Assembly (NCBI RefSeq): GCF_003116135.1
Contig: NZ_PDOA01000002.1
Location: forward strand, 1-64,000
Direction: 5' to 3'
From: Teichococcus aestuarii
Lineage (GTDB): Bacteria; Pseudomonadota; Alphaproteobacteria; Acetobacterales; Acetobacteraceae
DNA: 64,000 nucleotides
Numbering within the stretch: the stretch's first letter is position 1; every line of letters starts with the position of its first letter. Positions 45,679 through 53,840 of this stretch are shown piece after piece. The position numbers were made by a program, and so were the translations under genes. The notes under the pieces are model-generated. The model was not told the DNA's origin and made no database searches. It was given only the letters and a program-made list of their open reading frames with translations.

Positions 45679-46581
45679 TCAGTTGCGCACGTCCATCGCG
45701 GCCCGCAGCCCGTCGCTGACGAGGTTGAAGCACATGCTGGTGACGAAGATGCAGAGCCCCGGCAGCATGGCGAGGAGGGGCTGCGAATAGATGGCGCTGC
45801 GCAGCGTGTTCAGCATCAGCCCCCACTCCGCCTCCGGCGGCTTGGTGCCGAGGCCGAGGAAGGAAAGGCCGGAGGCGATGATCATCGAGACGCTGATCAG
45901 GCTGGTGGCATAGACGAAGATGGGCCCGAGCACGTTGGGCAGGATGTGCACGCGCACGATGCTCATGGCCCCCGCGCCGCTGCCGCGCGCCGCCTCCACA
46001 TAGTCGAGGTTGCGCACCGAGGTGGTGGTGCTCTCCGCCACGCGGATGATCTGCGGGATGAACACCAGGGTGAGCGAGAGGATGGCGTTGAACACCCCCG
46101 CCCCCAGCGCGCCGCTGATGGCCACCGCCAGCAGCACCGAGGGGAAGGCGTAGAACACATCCGTCACGCGCATGATCAGCATGTTCACCCAGCCGCCGGC
46201 GAAGCCCGCGACGATGCCGAGCAGCCCGCCCACGCCGAAGGCGATGACCACGGGCGTGATGCCGATGAACCAGGAGAGCCGCCCGCCATAGAGCAGGCGC
46301 GTCAGCATGTCCCGCCCCAGCTCGTCGGAGCCCAGGATGTAGTTGGGCGTGCCGACCGGGCGCAGGCGGCGGAGCATGCTGGTCTGGAAGGGGTCGGCCG
46401 GGGCCAGCAGCGGCGCGGCCAGGATGGCGAACAGCATCAGCAGCAGGATGCCGCCGCAGGCCAGCGTCACCGGGTCGCGCCGCAGCCGCTTCCAGACGCC
46501 CTGCCAGTAGCCGGGGCTGGCGACCGGCTGCGGCGCCAGGGGGAGGCCGGCGGTGGTGGTGCTCATGGCGGTGCTGCTCAT
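45679..46581 (-). CDS. peptide/nickel-type ABC transporter permease (DppC-like)
   Basis: 300 residues. N-terminal RRDPVTLACGGILLLMLFAI membrane segment and the OppC_N-type region are followed by YILGSDELGRDMLTRLLYGG, characteristic of DppC/OppC. The EAA loop is VEAARGSGAGAMSIVRVHIL and LSFLGLGTKPPEAEWGLML is the conserved C-terminal motif. Its ATG overlaps the DppB-like stop (ATGA). Last gene of the operon. Confidence 0.9.
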   Translation of the reverse strand: MSSTAMSTTTAGLPLAPQPVASPGYWQGVWKRLRRDPVTLACGGILLLMLFAILAAPLLAPADPFQTSMLRRLRPVGTPNYILGSDELGRDMLTRLLYGGRLSWFIGITPVVIAFGVGGLLGIVAGFAGGWVNMLIMRVTDVFYAFPSVLLAVAISGALGAGVFNAILSLTLVFIPQIIRVAESTTTSVRNLDYVEAARGSGAGAMSIVRVHILPNVLGPIFVYATSLISVSMIIASGLSFLGLGTKPPEAEWGLMLNTLRSAIYSQPLLAMLPGLCIFVTSMCFNLVSDGLRAAMDVRN

Positions 46582-47531
46582 GCCCGCTTGATCCTCGGGT
46601 CCAGCGCGGTCTGCATCAGGTCGACCAGCAGGTTGAGGGAGACGAAGAACAGCGCCAGCACCAGGATGGTGCCCTGCAGCACCGGGATGTCGCGCTGGAA
46701 GATGGCGCTGTTCAGCAGGAAGCCCGTGCCCGGCCAGGAGAACACCGTCTCCACCAGGATCGAGCCGCCCATCAGGTAGCCGAGCTGCAGGCCCATGATG
46801 GCCAGCGTGCCCGGCGCTGCGTTCTTCGCCACGTGCAGCAGGATGCCGCCCCGGCGCAGCCCCTTGCCGCGCAGCGTGTTGACGAAGTCCTGGTTCAGGA
46901 TCTCGGCCACGATGCCGCGCACCGTGCGGGTGACGATGCCCATGGGAATGACGGAGAGGGTGACGGCGGGCAGCACCAGGTGGCGCATGTGCTCCCAGTT
47001 CCAGGCCCAGTCGCCCGAGCCGCCGGGGCCGGCGCCCATCGCCGGCAGCACATTCACCGTGACGCTGAAGATGATGACCAGCACCATGCCGAGCCAGTAA
47101 TGCGGCACCGAGACGCCGGCGGCGGCCAGGCCGACCGCCACGCGGTCGATCCAGCTGCCGCGGAAGGCGCCGGCGATGGCGCCGAGCAGCGTGCCGGCCG
47201 CGAAGCCGATGGCCGCCGCGATCAGCGAGAGGCGCAGCGTGTTCTGCACCGCCACGAACAGATCGTCCGTCACGGCGCGGCCGGTGGCGAGGGAGCGGCC
47301 GAGGTCGCCCTGCACCACCTTCAGCAGCCAGAGCCCGAACTGCACCGGCAGCGGCTTGTCCAGCCCGTATTCGGCGCGGATCTGGTCCACCACCGCCTGC
47401 GGCGCGTCGGCGGGGACGATGGCGTTCACCGGGTCTCCGGGCGCGATGTGCACCAGCAGGAAGCAGAGCAGGCTGACCGCCAGCGCGATCGGCACGGCGT
47501 AGAGCACGCGCCGGAGGATGTAGGAGAGCAT
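46578..47531 (-). CDS. peptide/nickel-type ABC transporter permease (DppB-like)
   Basis: 317 residues, starting MLSYILRRVLYAVPIALAVS. DppB/OppB features include the HIAPGDPVNAIVPADAP segment, LDKPLPVQFGLWLLKVVQGD-like region and the EAA loop NTLRGKGLRRGGILLHVAKN. It pairs with the DppC-like permease. It lies 32 bp after the ATPase gene. Confidence 0.9.
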   Translation of the reverse strand: MLSYILRRVLYAVPIALAVSLLCFLLVHIAPGDPVNAIVPADAPQAVVDQIRAEYGLDKPLPVQFGLWLLKVVQGDLGRSLATGRAVTDDLFVAVQNTLRLSLIAAAIGFAAGTLLGAIAGAFRGSWIDRVAVGLAAAGVSVPHYWLGMVLVIIFSVTVNVLPAMGAGPGGSGDWAWNWEHMRHLVLPAVTLSVIPMGIVTRTVRGIVAEILNQDFVNTLRGKGLRRGGILLHVAKNAAPGTLAIMGLQLGYLMGGSILVETVFSWPGTGFLLNSAIFQRDIPVLQGTILVLALFFVSLNLLVDLMQTALDPRIKRA

Positions 47532-47563
47532 GGCCTAGCGGCCTCCGGCCGGGGGATGAAGGG

Positions 47564-48553
47564 TCATGCGGCTTCGTCCACGCGGATGCAGCGGACATTG
47601 CGCCCGGGCGCGGGGCTGCGCAGCTCGGGCATGGCGGGCAGGCAGTCCTCGCCCGCCTGCGGGCAGCGCGGCGCGAAGGCGCAGCCCTGCACGGGGCGGC
47701 TGAGGTCGGGCGGCGCGCCGGGGATGGTGGTCAGCCGCGTGCCGCGCATCCCGGCATGGACGGTGGCGCCCATCAGGCCGCGCGCGTAGGGGTGCAGCGG
47801 CCCGCGCATCAGCGCGGCCACCGGGCCTTCCTCGATGAAGCGGCCGGCATACATCACCGCCACCCGGTCGGCGATCTCGCCCGCCACGCCGAGGTCGTGC
47901 GTCACGAAGATGACGCCCATGCCAAGCTCCTGCTGCAAGCGGCGCAGGAGAAGCAGGATCTGGATCTGCACCGTGGCGTCGAGCGCCGTGGTCGGCTCGT
48001 CGGCCAGCAGCAGCTTCGGGCGGCAGGAGAGGGCGATGGCGATCATCGCGCGCTGCCGCAGCCCGCCGGAAAGCTCGTGCGGATAGGCGGCGAGGCGGCG
48101 CTTGGCGGAGGGGATCTGCACCAGCTCCAGCAGCCCCAGCGCACGGCGGTCGGCTTCGGCGCGGCTCACCCCCTCATGGCGGATGATGGTCTCGGCGATC
48201 TGCTTGCCGATGGTGAAGACCGGGTCCAGCGCCGTCATCGGCTCCTGGAAGACCATCGAGACCACACGGCCACGGATGTCGGCCATCGCCTTCTCCGGCG
48301 CCGCGACGATGTCGTGGCCGCCGACGCGCACGGCGCCCTCCATCACCGTCTTCTTCGGTGGGTTGAGCCGCATCAGCGCGCGCAGCGTGACCGACTTGCC
48401 GGAGCCGCTCTCGCCCAGGATGCAGAGGGACTCGTTCTGCGCCAGGGTGAAGTCCACGCCGTTGACGGCCTTGACCGTGGCGTCGCGCGAGACGAAGCGG
48501 ACATTCAGCCCGCGCACCTCGACCAGCGGATTCGCGCCAGGATCATGCGGCAT
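47564..48553 (-). CDS. peptide-type ABC transporter ATP-binding protein (DppD-like)
   Basis: 329 residues from MPHDPGANPLVEVRGLNVRF. Walker A LGESGSGKSVTL, Q-loop SMVFQEPMTALDPVF, signature ELSGGLRQRAMIAIA, Walker B LLADEPTTALDA and VTHDLGV are intact. The C-terminal oligopeptide-transporter motif with cysteines (VQGCAFAPRCPQAGEDC) is present. The start at 48553 lies inside the last codons of the preceding ATPase gene, giving an 11-bp overlap. Confidence 0.9.
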   Translation of the reverse strand: MPHDPGANPLVEVRGLNVRFVSRDATVKAVNGVDFTLAQNESLCILGESGSGKSVTLRALMRLNPPKKTVMEGAVRVGGHDIVAAPEKAMADIRGRVVSMVFQEPMTALDPVFTIGKQIAETIIRHEGVSRAEADRRALGLLELVQIPSAKRRLAAYPHELSGGLRQRAMIAIALSCRPKLLLADEPTTALDATVQIQILLLLRRLQQELGMGVIFVTHDLGVAGEIADRVAVMYAGRFIEEGPVAALMRGPLHPYARGLMGATVHAGMRGTRLTTIPGAPPDLSRPVQGCAFAPRCPQAGEDCLPAMPELRSPAPGRNVRCIRVDEAA

Positions 48554-49598
48554 GGGGCATCGCCTTGCTGTGGCCGCTGCCGGGGCTGTGCACCAGGCAG
48601 GCGGCGCGGTGGTCCTCCCCGGCCTCGGCCAGCGGCGGCACGGTGGCGGCACAGACATCCTCGGCATGGAGGCAGCGGGTGCGGAAGCGGCAGCCGGAGG
48701 GCGGGTTCACCGGGTTGGGCGGGTCGCCCGAGAGGGGTGGCTCGGTGCGCCGGCGGTCGGGGTCCATCGAGGGGCGGCTGTCGAGCAGGGCTGCGGTGTA
48801 GGGGTGGGCGGCCTTCGCGTAGATCGCCTCCACCGGCCCGAACTCGGCGACGCGGCCGAGATACATCACCAGCACGCGGTCCGACATGTACTGCACCACG
48901 TTCAGGTCGTGGCTGATGAACAGGTAGGTGAGGCCGTACTGCTCCTTGAGGTCCATCAGCAGGTTCAGCACCTGCGCCTCGACCGACTTGTCGAGCGCCG
49001 AGACCGGCTCGTCGAGGATGATCAGGCGCGGCCGCAACACCAGGGCGCGGGCGATGTTGATGCGCTGGCGCTGCCCGCCCGAGAGCTCGTGCGGGTAGCG
49101 GCGGGCGAACTGCCCCGGCTCCAGCCCCACCGCCGCCAGCAGCTCATGCGCGCGCTCGATGGCGGTGCGGCGCGAGAGGCCGTGCACCTGCGGCGAATAG
49201 GCGATGGATTCCTCGATGGTCAGGCGCGGGTTCAGCGAGGCGTAGCTGTCCTGGAACACCATCTGCACCTGGCGGCGGTATTCCTTCATCGACAGGCCGC
49301 CGGGGCCGACCGTCTGGCCATCGAAGATCACCTCGCCGGCGGTGGGCTCCATCAGCGCCATGATGAGGCGCGAGGTGGTGGACTTGCCGCAGCCGCTCTC
49401 GCCCACGATGCCGAGCGTCTCGCCCTTGCGCAGGTCGAAGCTGACATCGTCCACCGCCTGCACCACGCCGCGCGTGCGGTTGAGCAGGCCACCCTTGAGG
49501 GGGAAGTGCTTGGTCAGACCCCGCACCGAGAGCAGCGGCTGCGCCGGGCCGCCGACATCCGGCAGGGGGCGGGACAGTAAGGCTGCGGGCGATGCCAT
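48543..49598 (-). CDS. peptide-type ABC transporter ATP-binding protein (DppF-like)
   Basis: 351 residues. Walker A VGESGCGKSTTSRLIM, signature ELSGGQRQRINIARA, Walker B LIILDEPVSALDKSV, then YLFISHDLNVVQYMSDRVLV, and the C-terminal cysteine motif GCRFRTRCLHAEDVC. It is the first gene of the four-gene importer operon. No periplasmic binding-protein gene lies upstream or downstream in this window, so the binding protein must be encoded elsewhere. Confidence 0.9.
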   Translation of the reverse strand: MASPAALLSRPLPDVGGPAQPLLSVRGLTKHFPLKGGLLNRTRGVVQAVDDVSFDLRKGETLGIVGESGCGKSTTSRLIMALMEPTAGEVIFDGQTVGPGGLSMKEYRRQVQMVFQDSYASLNPRLTIEESIAYSPQVHGLSRRTAIERAHELLAAVGLEPGQFARRYPHELSGGQRQRINIARALVLRPRLIILDEPVSALDKSVEAQVLNLLMDLKEQYGLTYLFISHDLNVVQYMSDRVLVMYLGRVAEFGPVEAIYAKAAHPYTAALLDSRPSMDPDRRRTEPPLSGDPPNPVNPPSGCRFRTRCLHAEDVCAATVPPLAEAGEDHRAACLVHSPGSGHSKAMPHAA

Positions 49599-49775
49599 GG
49601 GCTCTCCGTCCGTGAGTTTCGCAGCCCCCGCGATGCAAATGGCAGGCCAGCATCATATTGCGCGATTTGGGTGCAAAAACCTGGAGACCGGCAGGGATTG
49701 CACGCACCGCACCCAGAATCCGCCGAAAGAACAGGCATCCGGCGGCCTGCGGCCCCTTGCCCCCCTTTCCTTGTC

Positions 49776-50189
49776 TCAGCGCAGGCAGAGCAGCGCGGCG
49801 GGCGCACCCCGGCGCAGCACCACCACCGCGTTCTGCCGGAAGGCCCGGCCCAGCGCCGCGCCCGCCCGCGCGCCCAGGCCCAGTGCCAGCAGGCTTTCCT
49901 CGCCCTTCTCCGGCGCATCTGCCCAGGCGCCGAAGCCGGGCAGCACCCGGCCCAGCCTCGCCCGCAGCCGCGCCTGGGCGCGCCGGTTGGCCGCCAGCCC
50001 CGGCGTCCGCGACCATGGATTCCAGGCCGTGATGAACACCGCCCGGCGTACGGCATGGCGGGCCAGGAGGCGGTCCAGTTCCGGCTGGCGGCGGCCATGG
50101 AGGCGGGCCGTCACGCAATACGGCGGATCGCCCACCCGATAGAGCGTGGCACGATAAACTTTCTGAAACGGTGCACAGGCGGAATACAT
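49776..50189 (-). CDS. DUF3293 domain-containing protein
   Basis: 137 residues from MYSACAPFQKVYRATLYRVG. The pattern RRAVFITAWNPWSRTPGLAA followed by NRRAQARLRARL, GRVLPGFGA and PEKGEESLLALGL matches the DUF3293 family of small cytoplasmic proteins of unknown function. The frame is open further upstream but that part is antisense to or outside conserved sequence. It lies alone between the peptide importer operon and a LysR gene. Confidence 0.75.
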   Translation of the reverse strand: MYSACAPFQKVYRATLYRVGDPPYCVTARLHGRRQPELDRLLARHAVRRAVFITAWNPWSRTPGLAANRRAQARLRARLGRVLPGFGAWADAPEKGEESLLALGLGARAGAALGRAFRQNAVVVLRRGAPAALLCLR

Positions 50190-50265
50190 CACGCGCCTCC
50201 CACAGCGGCGGTTGCAACGGAAAAAGCCGGAGGGGCGGCCCGCCCTCTCCGCGCAGGTCCTCCCC

Positions 50266-51159
50266 TCAGGGGCCGGGGTCGAGCAGGGCCAGAAAGGCGG
50301 CCCGCTCGGCGCAGGGGGAATCCGGGTCCCAGGCGACGCCCAGGCCCCATTCCAGGGGCGCCGCGGCTTTGGGCAGCGCCACGGGGCGGAACACCACACC
50401 CGGCACCCGCATCCGCGCCGCCCATTCCGGCAGCAGCGCGATGCCGATGCCCGCCGCCACCAGGTTGACGATGGTCTGCTTCTCCTCCGCCTCCTGCGCC
50501 ACATGCGGCGAGAGGCCCAGCGCGGCGAACAGGCGCATCACCCCGTCATGGCTGTGGGGCCGGGTGCGGCGGGGCGGCAGGATCAGCGGCAGCGGGGCCA
50601 GATCCTCCAGCCGCAGGCGGCGGCGGCCGGCCAGCGGATGCCGCCGCGGCAGCGCCACCACCGGGTATTCCTGCAGCAGCCAGCGGAAGGCGAGGCCCGG
50701 CTCGGGCCGCAGCGGCGGCCGGACGAAGCCGAGGTCCAGCCGCCGCGCGCGCAGCTGCGGCAGGATCTCCGAGGTCTTGGCCTCGGTCAGCCGCGTGGCG
50801 ATGCCGGGATGCGCCGCCTGGAAGCGTGCCAGCAGGCCCGGCAGCAGCCCCGCCGCCGCGCTGTCGATGGCACCGATGCGCAGCAGGCCGGCGGGATGCG
50901 CCGCCATCCCGCGCACCAGCCGCGCCGCCGCCGCGGCATGTTCCAGGATGGCCCGCGCCTCGGTGGCCAGCGCATCCCCCGCCGGGGTGGTGGCCACCTG
51001 CCGGGTGGTGCGGCGCAGCAGCGCCGTGCCCAGTTCCTCCTCCAGCAGCCGCACCTGCCGGCCCAGCGCGGTGGGAAGCATGTTCAGCCGGGCGGCGGCG
51101 CGGCCGAAATGCAGCTCCTCCGCCACCGCCAGGAAGGCCCTGAGCTGCTTCAGTTCCAC
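50266..51159 (-). CDS. LysR-family transcriptional regulator
   Basis: 297 residues from a GTG at 51159 with GAAGGAGAG upstream. The N-terminal HTH reads ELKQLRAFLAVAEELHFGRA, AARLNMLPTALGRQVRLLEE. The effector domain follows (LLRIGAIDSAAAGLLPGLLA; RRLDLGFVRPPLRPEPGLAF). It diverges from the D-malate/tartrate dehydrogenase-Bug operon at 51301 and is probably its regulator. Confidence 0.88.
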   Translation of the reverse strand: MELKQLRAFLAVAEELHFGRAAARLNMLPTALGRQVRLLEEELGTALLRRTTRQVATTPAGDALATEARAILEHAAAAARLVRGMAAHPAGLLRIGAIDSAAAGLLPGLLARFQAAHPGIATRLTEAKTSEILPQLRARRLDLGFVRPPLRPEPGLAFRWLLQEYPVVALPRRHPLAGRRRLRLEDLAPLPLILPPRRTRPHSHDGVMRLFAALGLSPHVAQEAEEKQTIVNLVAAGIGIALLPEWAARMRVPGVVFRPVALPKAAAPLEWGLGVAWDPDSPCAERAAFLALLDPGP

Positions 51160-51300
51160 CGTGCCCTCTCCTTCCGCCCGCCCGCGAGGCTGTGCCGGCC
51201 AGGACGGATTATCGCCTTTTTTTGCGCAATCTTTCGGATGCAGGGCGCGGCCCCGGCGGAGCCTAGCCTGGGCGCCAGGACCTGACGAGGAGAGACACCG

Positions 51301-52374
51301 TTGCGCGAATACAGCATCGCCGCCATCCCGGCCGATGGCATCGGGCCGGAGGTGATCGCCGCCGGCTTGCAGGCCCTCTCCGTGCTGGAGCGGCGGATGG
51401 GTGATTTCCGCCTGCATGTCGAGGAATTCCCCTGGGGCTCCGATTACTACCGCAGGCATGGCGTGATGATGCCGGCGGACGGGCTGGCGACGCTGAAGAA
51501 GTTCGACGCCATCTATTTCGGCGCCGTCGGCGCGCCGGACGTGCCGGACCATGTGACGCTGTGGGGCCTGCGCCTGCCGATCTGCCAGGGCTTCGACCAG
51601 TACGCCAATGTGCGGCCCACCAAGATCCTGCCCGGCGTGACGCCGCCGCTCCGCGACTGCGGCCCGGGCGACCTCGACTGGGTGATCGTGCGCGAGAACT
51701 CGGAGGGCGAGTATGCCGGCCATGGCGGCCGCGCCCACCGTGGCCTGCCGGAGGAGGTGGCCACCGAGGTGGCCATCTTCACCCGCGTCGGCGTCACGCG
51801 GATCATGCGCTACGCCTTCCGGCTGGCGCAGGCGCGGCCGCGCAAGTTCCTGACGGTTGTCACCAAGTCCAACGCGCAGCGCTTCGGCATGGTGATGTGG
51901 GACGAGATCGCCGAGGAGGTCTCGAAGGAATTCCCCGACGTCACCTGGGACAAGATGCTGGTGGACGCCATGACCATGCGCATGGTGCTGAAGCCGCAGA
52001 GCCTCGACACCATCGTCGCCACCAATCTGCACGCCGACATCCTCTCGGATCTCGCCGCCGCGCTGGCCGGCAGCCTGGGCGTGGCGCCCACCGGCAATGT
52101 GGACCCGGAGCGGCGCTTCCCCTCGATGTTCGAGCCGATCCACGGCTCGGCCTTCGACATCGCCGGCAAGGGCATCGCCAACCCGATCGCCACCTTCTGG
52201 ACCGGGGCGCAGATGCTGGAGCACCTGGGCGAGCCCGAGGCCGCCGCACGGCTGATGCGCGCGGTGGAGCGCGTCACCGCCAGCGGCCTGCTGACCCCCG
52301 ACCTCGGCGGCACCGCCACCACGAAGCAGGTCACCGAGGCGGTGTGCGACGCCATCCACAGCGCGAATGTCTGA
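51301..52374 (+). CDS. tartrate / D-malate dehydrogenase (isocitrate/isopropylmalate dehydrogenase family)
   Basis: 357 residues starting at TTG 51301 after GAGGAGAGA. Family motifs: IAAIPADGIGPEVIAAGLQA, the active-site WVIVRENSEGEYAGHGGRAH, VTKSNAQRFGMVMWDEIAEE and PTGNVDPERRFPSMFEPIHG with SAFDIAGKGIANPIATFW. The absence of a leucine-pathway context and the FPWGSDYYRRHGVMMP segment favour TtuC/DmlA-type tartrate or D-malate dehydrogenase. It oxidatively decarboxylates D-malate or related acids with NAD. It is cotranscribed with a Bug binding protein. Confidence 0.87.
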   Translation: MREYSIAAIPADGIGPEVIAAGLQALSVLERRMGDFRLHVEEFPWGSDYYRRHGVMMPADGLATLKKFDAIYFGAVGAPDVPDHVTLWGLRLPICQGFDQYANVRPTKILPGVTPPLRDCGPGDLDWVIVRENSEGEYAGHGGRAHRGLPEEVATEVAIFTRVGVTRIMRYAFRLAQARPRKFLTVVTKSNAQRFGMVMWDEIAEEVSKEFPDVTWDKMLVDAMTMRMVLKPQSLDTIVATNLHADILSDLAAALAGSLGVAPTGNVDPERRFPSMFEPIHGSAFDIAGKGIANPIATFWTGAQMLEHLGEPEAAARLMRAVERVTASGLLTPDLGGTATTKQVTEAVCDAIHSANV

Positions 52375-52443
52375 CTGACAAAAACAGAAGAAGGGGGCGC
52401 GAGGGAATTCCTTCCCCCGCCCTTCCCCCCGGAGGAAACACCC

Positions 52444-53412
52444 ATGCTCACCCGCCGTACGCTCCTGGCAGCCACCCCTGCCCTGCTGGCCACCCCCGCC
52501 CTGGCGGAGACCTTCCCCACCCGCTCCATCACCATCACCGTGCCCTTCGCCGCCGGCGGCCCGACCGACGTGGTCAGTCGGCTGGTGGCCGAGGGCATGT
52601 CGAAGGATCTCGGCCAGCCGGTGGTGGTGGAGAACGTGACCGGCGCGGGCGGCACCATCGCCGCCGCGCGGGTGGCGCAGGCCCGGCCCGACGGCCACAC
52701 CCTGCTGATGCACCACATCGGCCATGCCAGCACCGCCACGCTCTACCGCAAGCTGCCCTATGACGTGCAGGAGAGCTTCGCGCCGCTCGGCCTCGTCTCG
52801 GACGCGGCGATGACGGTGGTGGCGCGCCCCGACTTCCCCGCCGCCGACCTGCCCGGCGTGCTGGCCGCCATCAAGGCGCAGGGCGACGGGCTGACGCTGG
52901 CGCATTCCGGCCTGGGCGGCGCCAACCAGCTCTGCGGCATGCTGCTGCAGCGCGCGGCGGGCCGCGCCCTGACCACGGTGGTGTTCCGCGGCAGCGCGCC
53001 CGCCATCACCGACCTGATGGCCGGGCGCATCGACCTGTTCTGCGACCAGGCGACCAACACGGCGCCCTTCATCCGCGACAGCCGCATCAAGGCCTATGCG
53101 GTGACGCTGCCGCAGCGCGTGCCGGGGCTGGACCTGCCCACCACCGCCGAGGCCGGCGCGCCGGACCTCGCCATGAGCACCTGGCACGGGCTTTACGCGC
53201 CGGCCGGCACGCCGGCCGAGATCCAGGAGCGCCTCGCCACCGCCATCCGCGCCGCGCTGCGCGAGGAGCGGCTGCTGACCCGCTTCGCCGAGCTGGTGAC
53301 GGCGCCGGCCAGCCAGGAGCGGGCCACCCCGGCCTGGCACCGCCGCCATCTGGCCGAGGAAGTGGCGCGCTGGCGGCCGATCATCCAGGAAGCCGGGCAA
53401 TACGCCGATTGA
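52444..53412 (+). CDS. Bug-family tripartite tricarboxylate transporter substrate-binding protein
   Basis: 322 residues, signal peptide MLTRRTLLAATPALLATPAL. Bug motifs ITITVPFAAGGPTDVVSRLV, VVVENVTGAGGTIAAARVAQ and VVFRGSAPAITDLMAGRIDL are present, the last differing slightly from the usual PYRG form. It follows the D-malate/tartrate dehydrogenase gene by 69 bp with GGAGG before its ATG. It likely captures a dicarboxylate for that enzyme. No TctAB genes adjoin. Confidence 0.87.
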   Translation: MLTRRTLLAATPALLATPALAETFPTRSITITVPFAAGGPTDVVSRLVAEGMSKDLGQPVVVENVTGAGGTIAAARVAQARPDGHTLLMHHIGHASTATLYRKLPYDVQESFAPLGLVSDAAMTVVARPDFPAADLPGVLAAIKAQGDGLTLAHSGLGGANQLCGMLLQRAAGRALTTVVFRGSAPAITDLMAGRIDLFCDQATNTAPFIRDSRIKAYAVTLPQRVPGLDLPTTAEAGAPDLAMSTWHGLYAPAGTPAEIQERLATAIRAALREERLLTRFAELVTAPASQERATPAWHRRHLAEEVARWRPIIQEAGQYAD

Positions 53413-53419
53413 ACAGGCT

Positions 53420-53437
53420 GGCGGAGGAGACTCCGCC
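53420..53437 (+). terminator. hairpin after dehydrogenase/Bug operon
   Basis: GGCGGAG-GAGA-CTCCGCC forms a perfect 7-bp stem with a GNRA-type tetraloop eight bases after the stop, followed by a second small hairpin ATTCC-GCTC-GGAAT (53438-53451). Confidence 0.55.
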
Positions 53438-53794
53438 ATTCCGCTCGGAATCCGCTCCGTTCTCCTCCCCCTTCACCTTGAGCCCCTGCAAGTCCTCGGA
53501 GCCCATGAAGGCGGCCTTGGCGCCTTGCGGAAACCAGGGCAGAAGCCGCCGGGCTCCACGCACCGCCCTGCTTGGACCGGTTGGCTGCTGGTCCTGGCAG
53601 GCTGCACGCAGCCCGAGCCGTTGACGCGGGCGGAAATCGCCACACGGCCACCCAGGATCTGCACCGTGCCGGAGCCGGCGTCCAGGCGGCGAGGCCGGCC
53701 AGGGTGTGAAGCGGGCCGAGGAGGCGATCTCCCGCTGGCGGGAAAGCCTGACCGCGATGGACATGCTGGGCCAGGCGGCAGGCATGCCGCCTCT

Positions 53795-53817
53795 GCCCGC
53801 GGCACAGGCCCGCGGGC
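53795..53817 (-). terminator. hairpin after the RTX gene
   Basis: GCCCGCGG (53795-53802) and CCGCGGGC (53810-53817) pair around a 7-nt loop, 24 bp beyond the RTX stop. No U-run. Confidence 0.4.
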
Positions 53818-53840
53818 TTGAGCAGCGGGAGGGGCCATCT

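Larger units (their letters stand above)
53413..53840. other. 428-bp intergenic region without a gene
   Basis: Besides the two hairpins at its left end and one at 53795-53817 it holds only short frames without recognisable family sequence. Confidence 0.5.
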
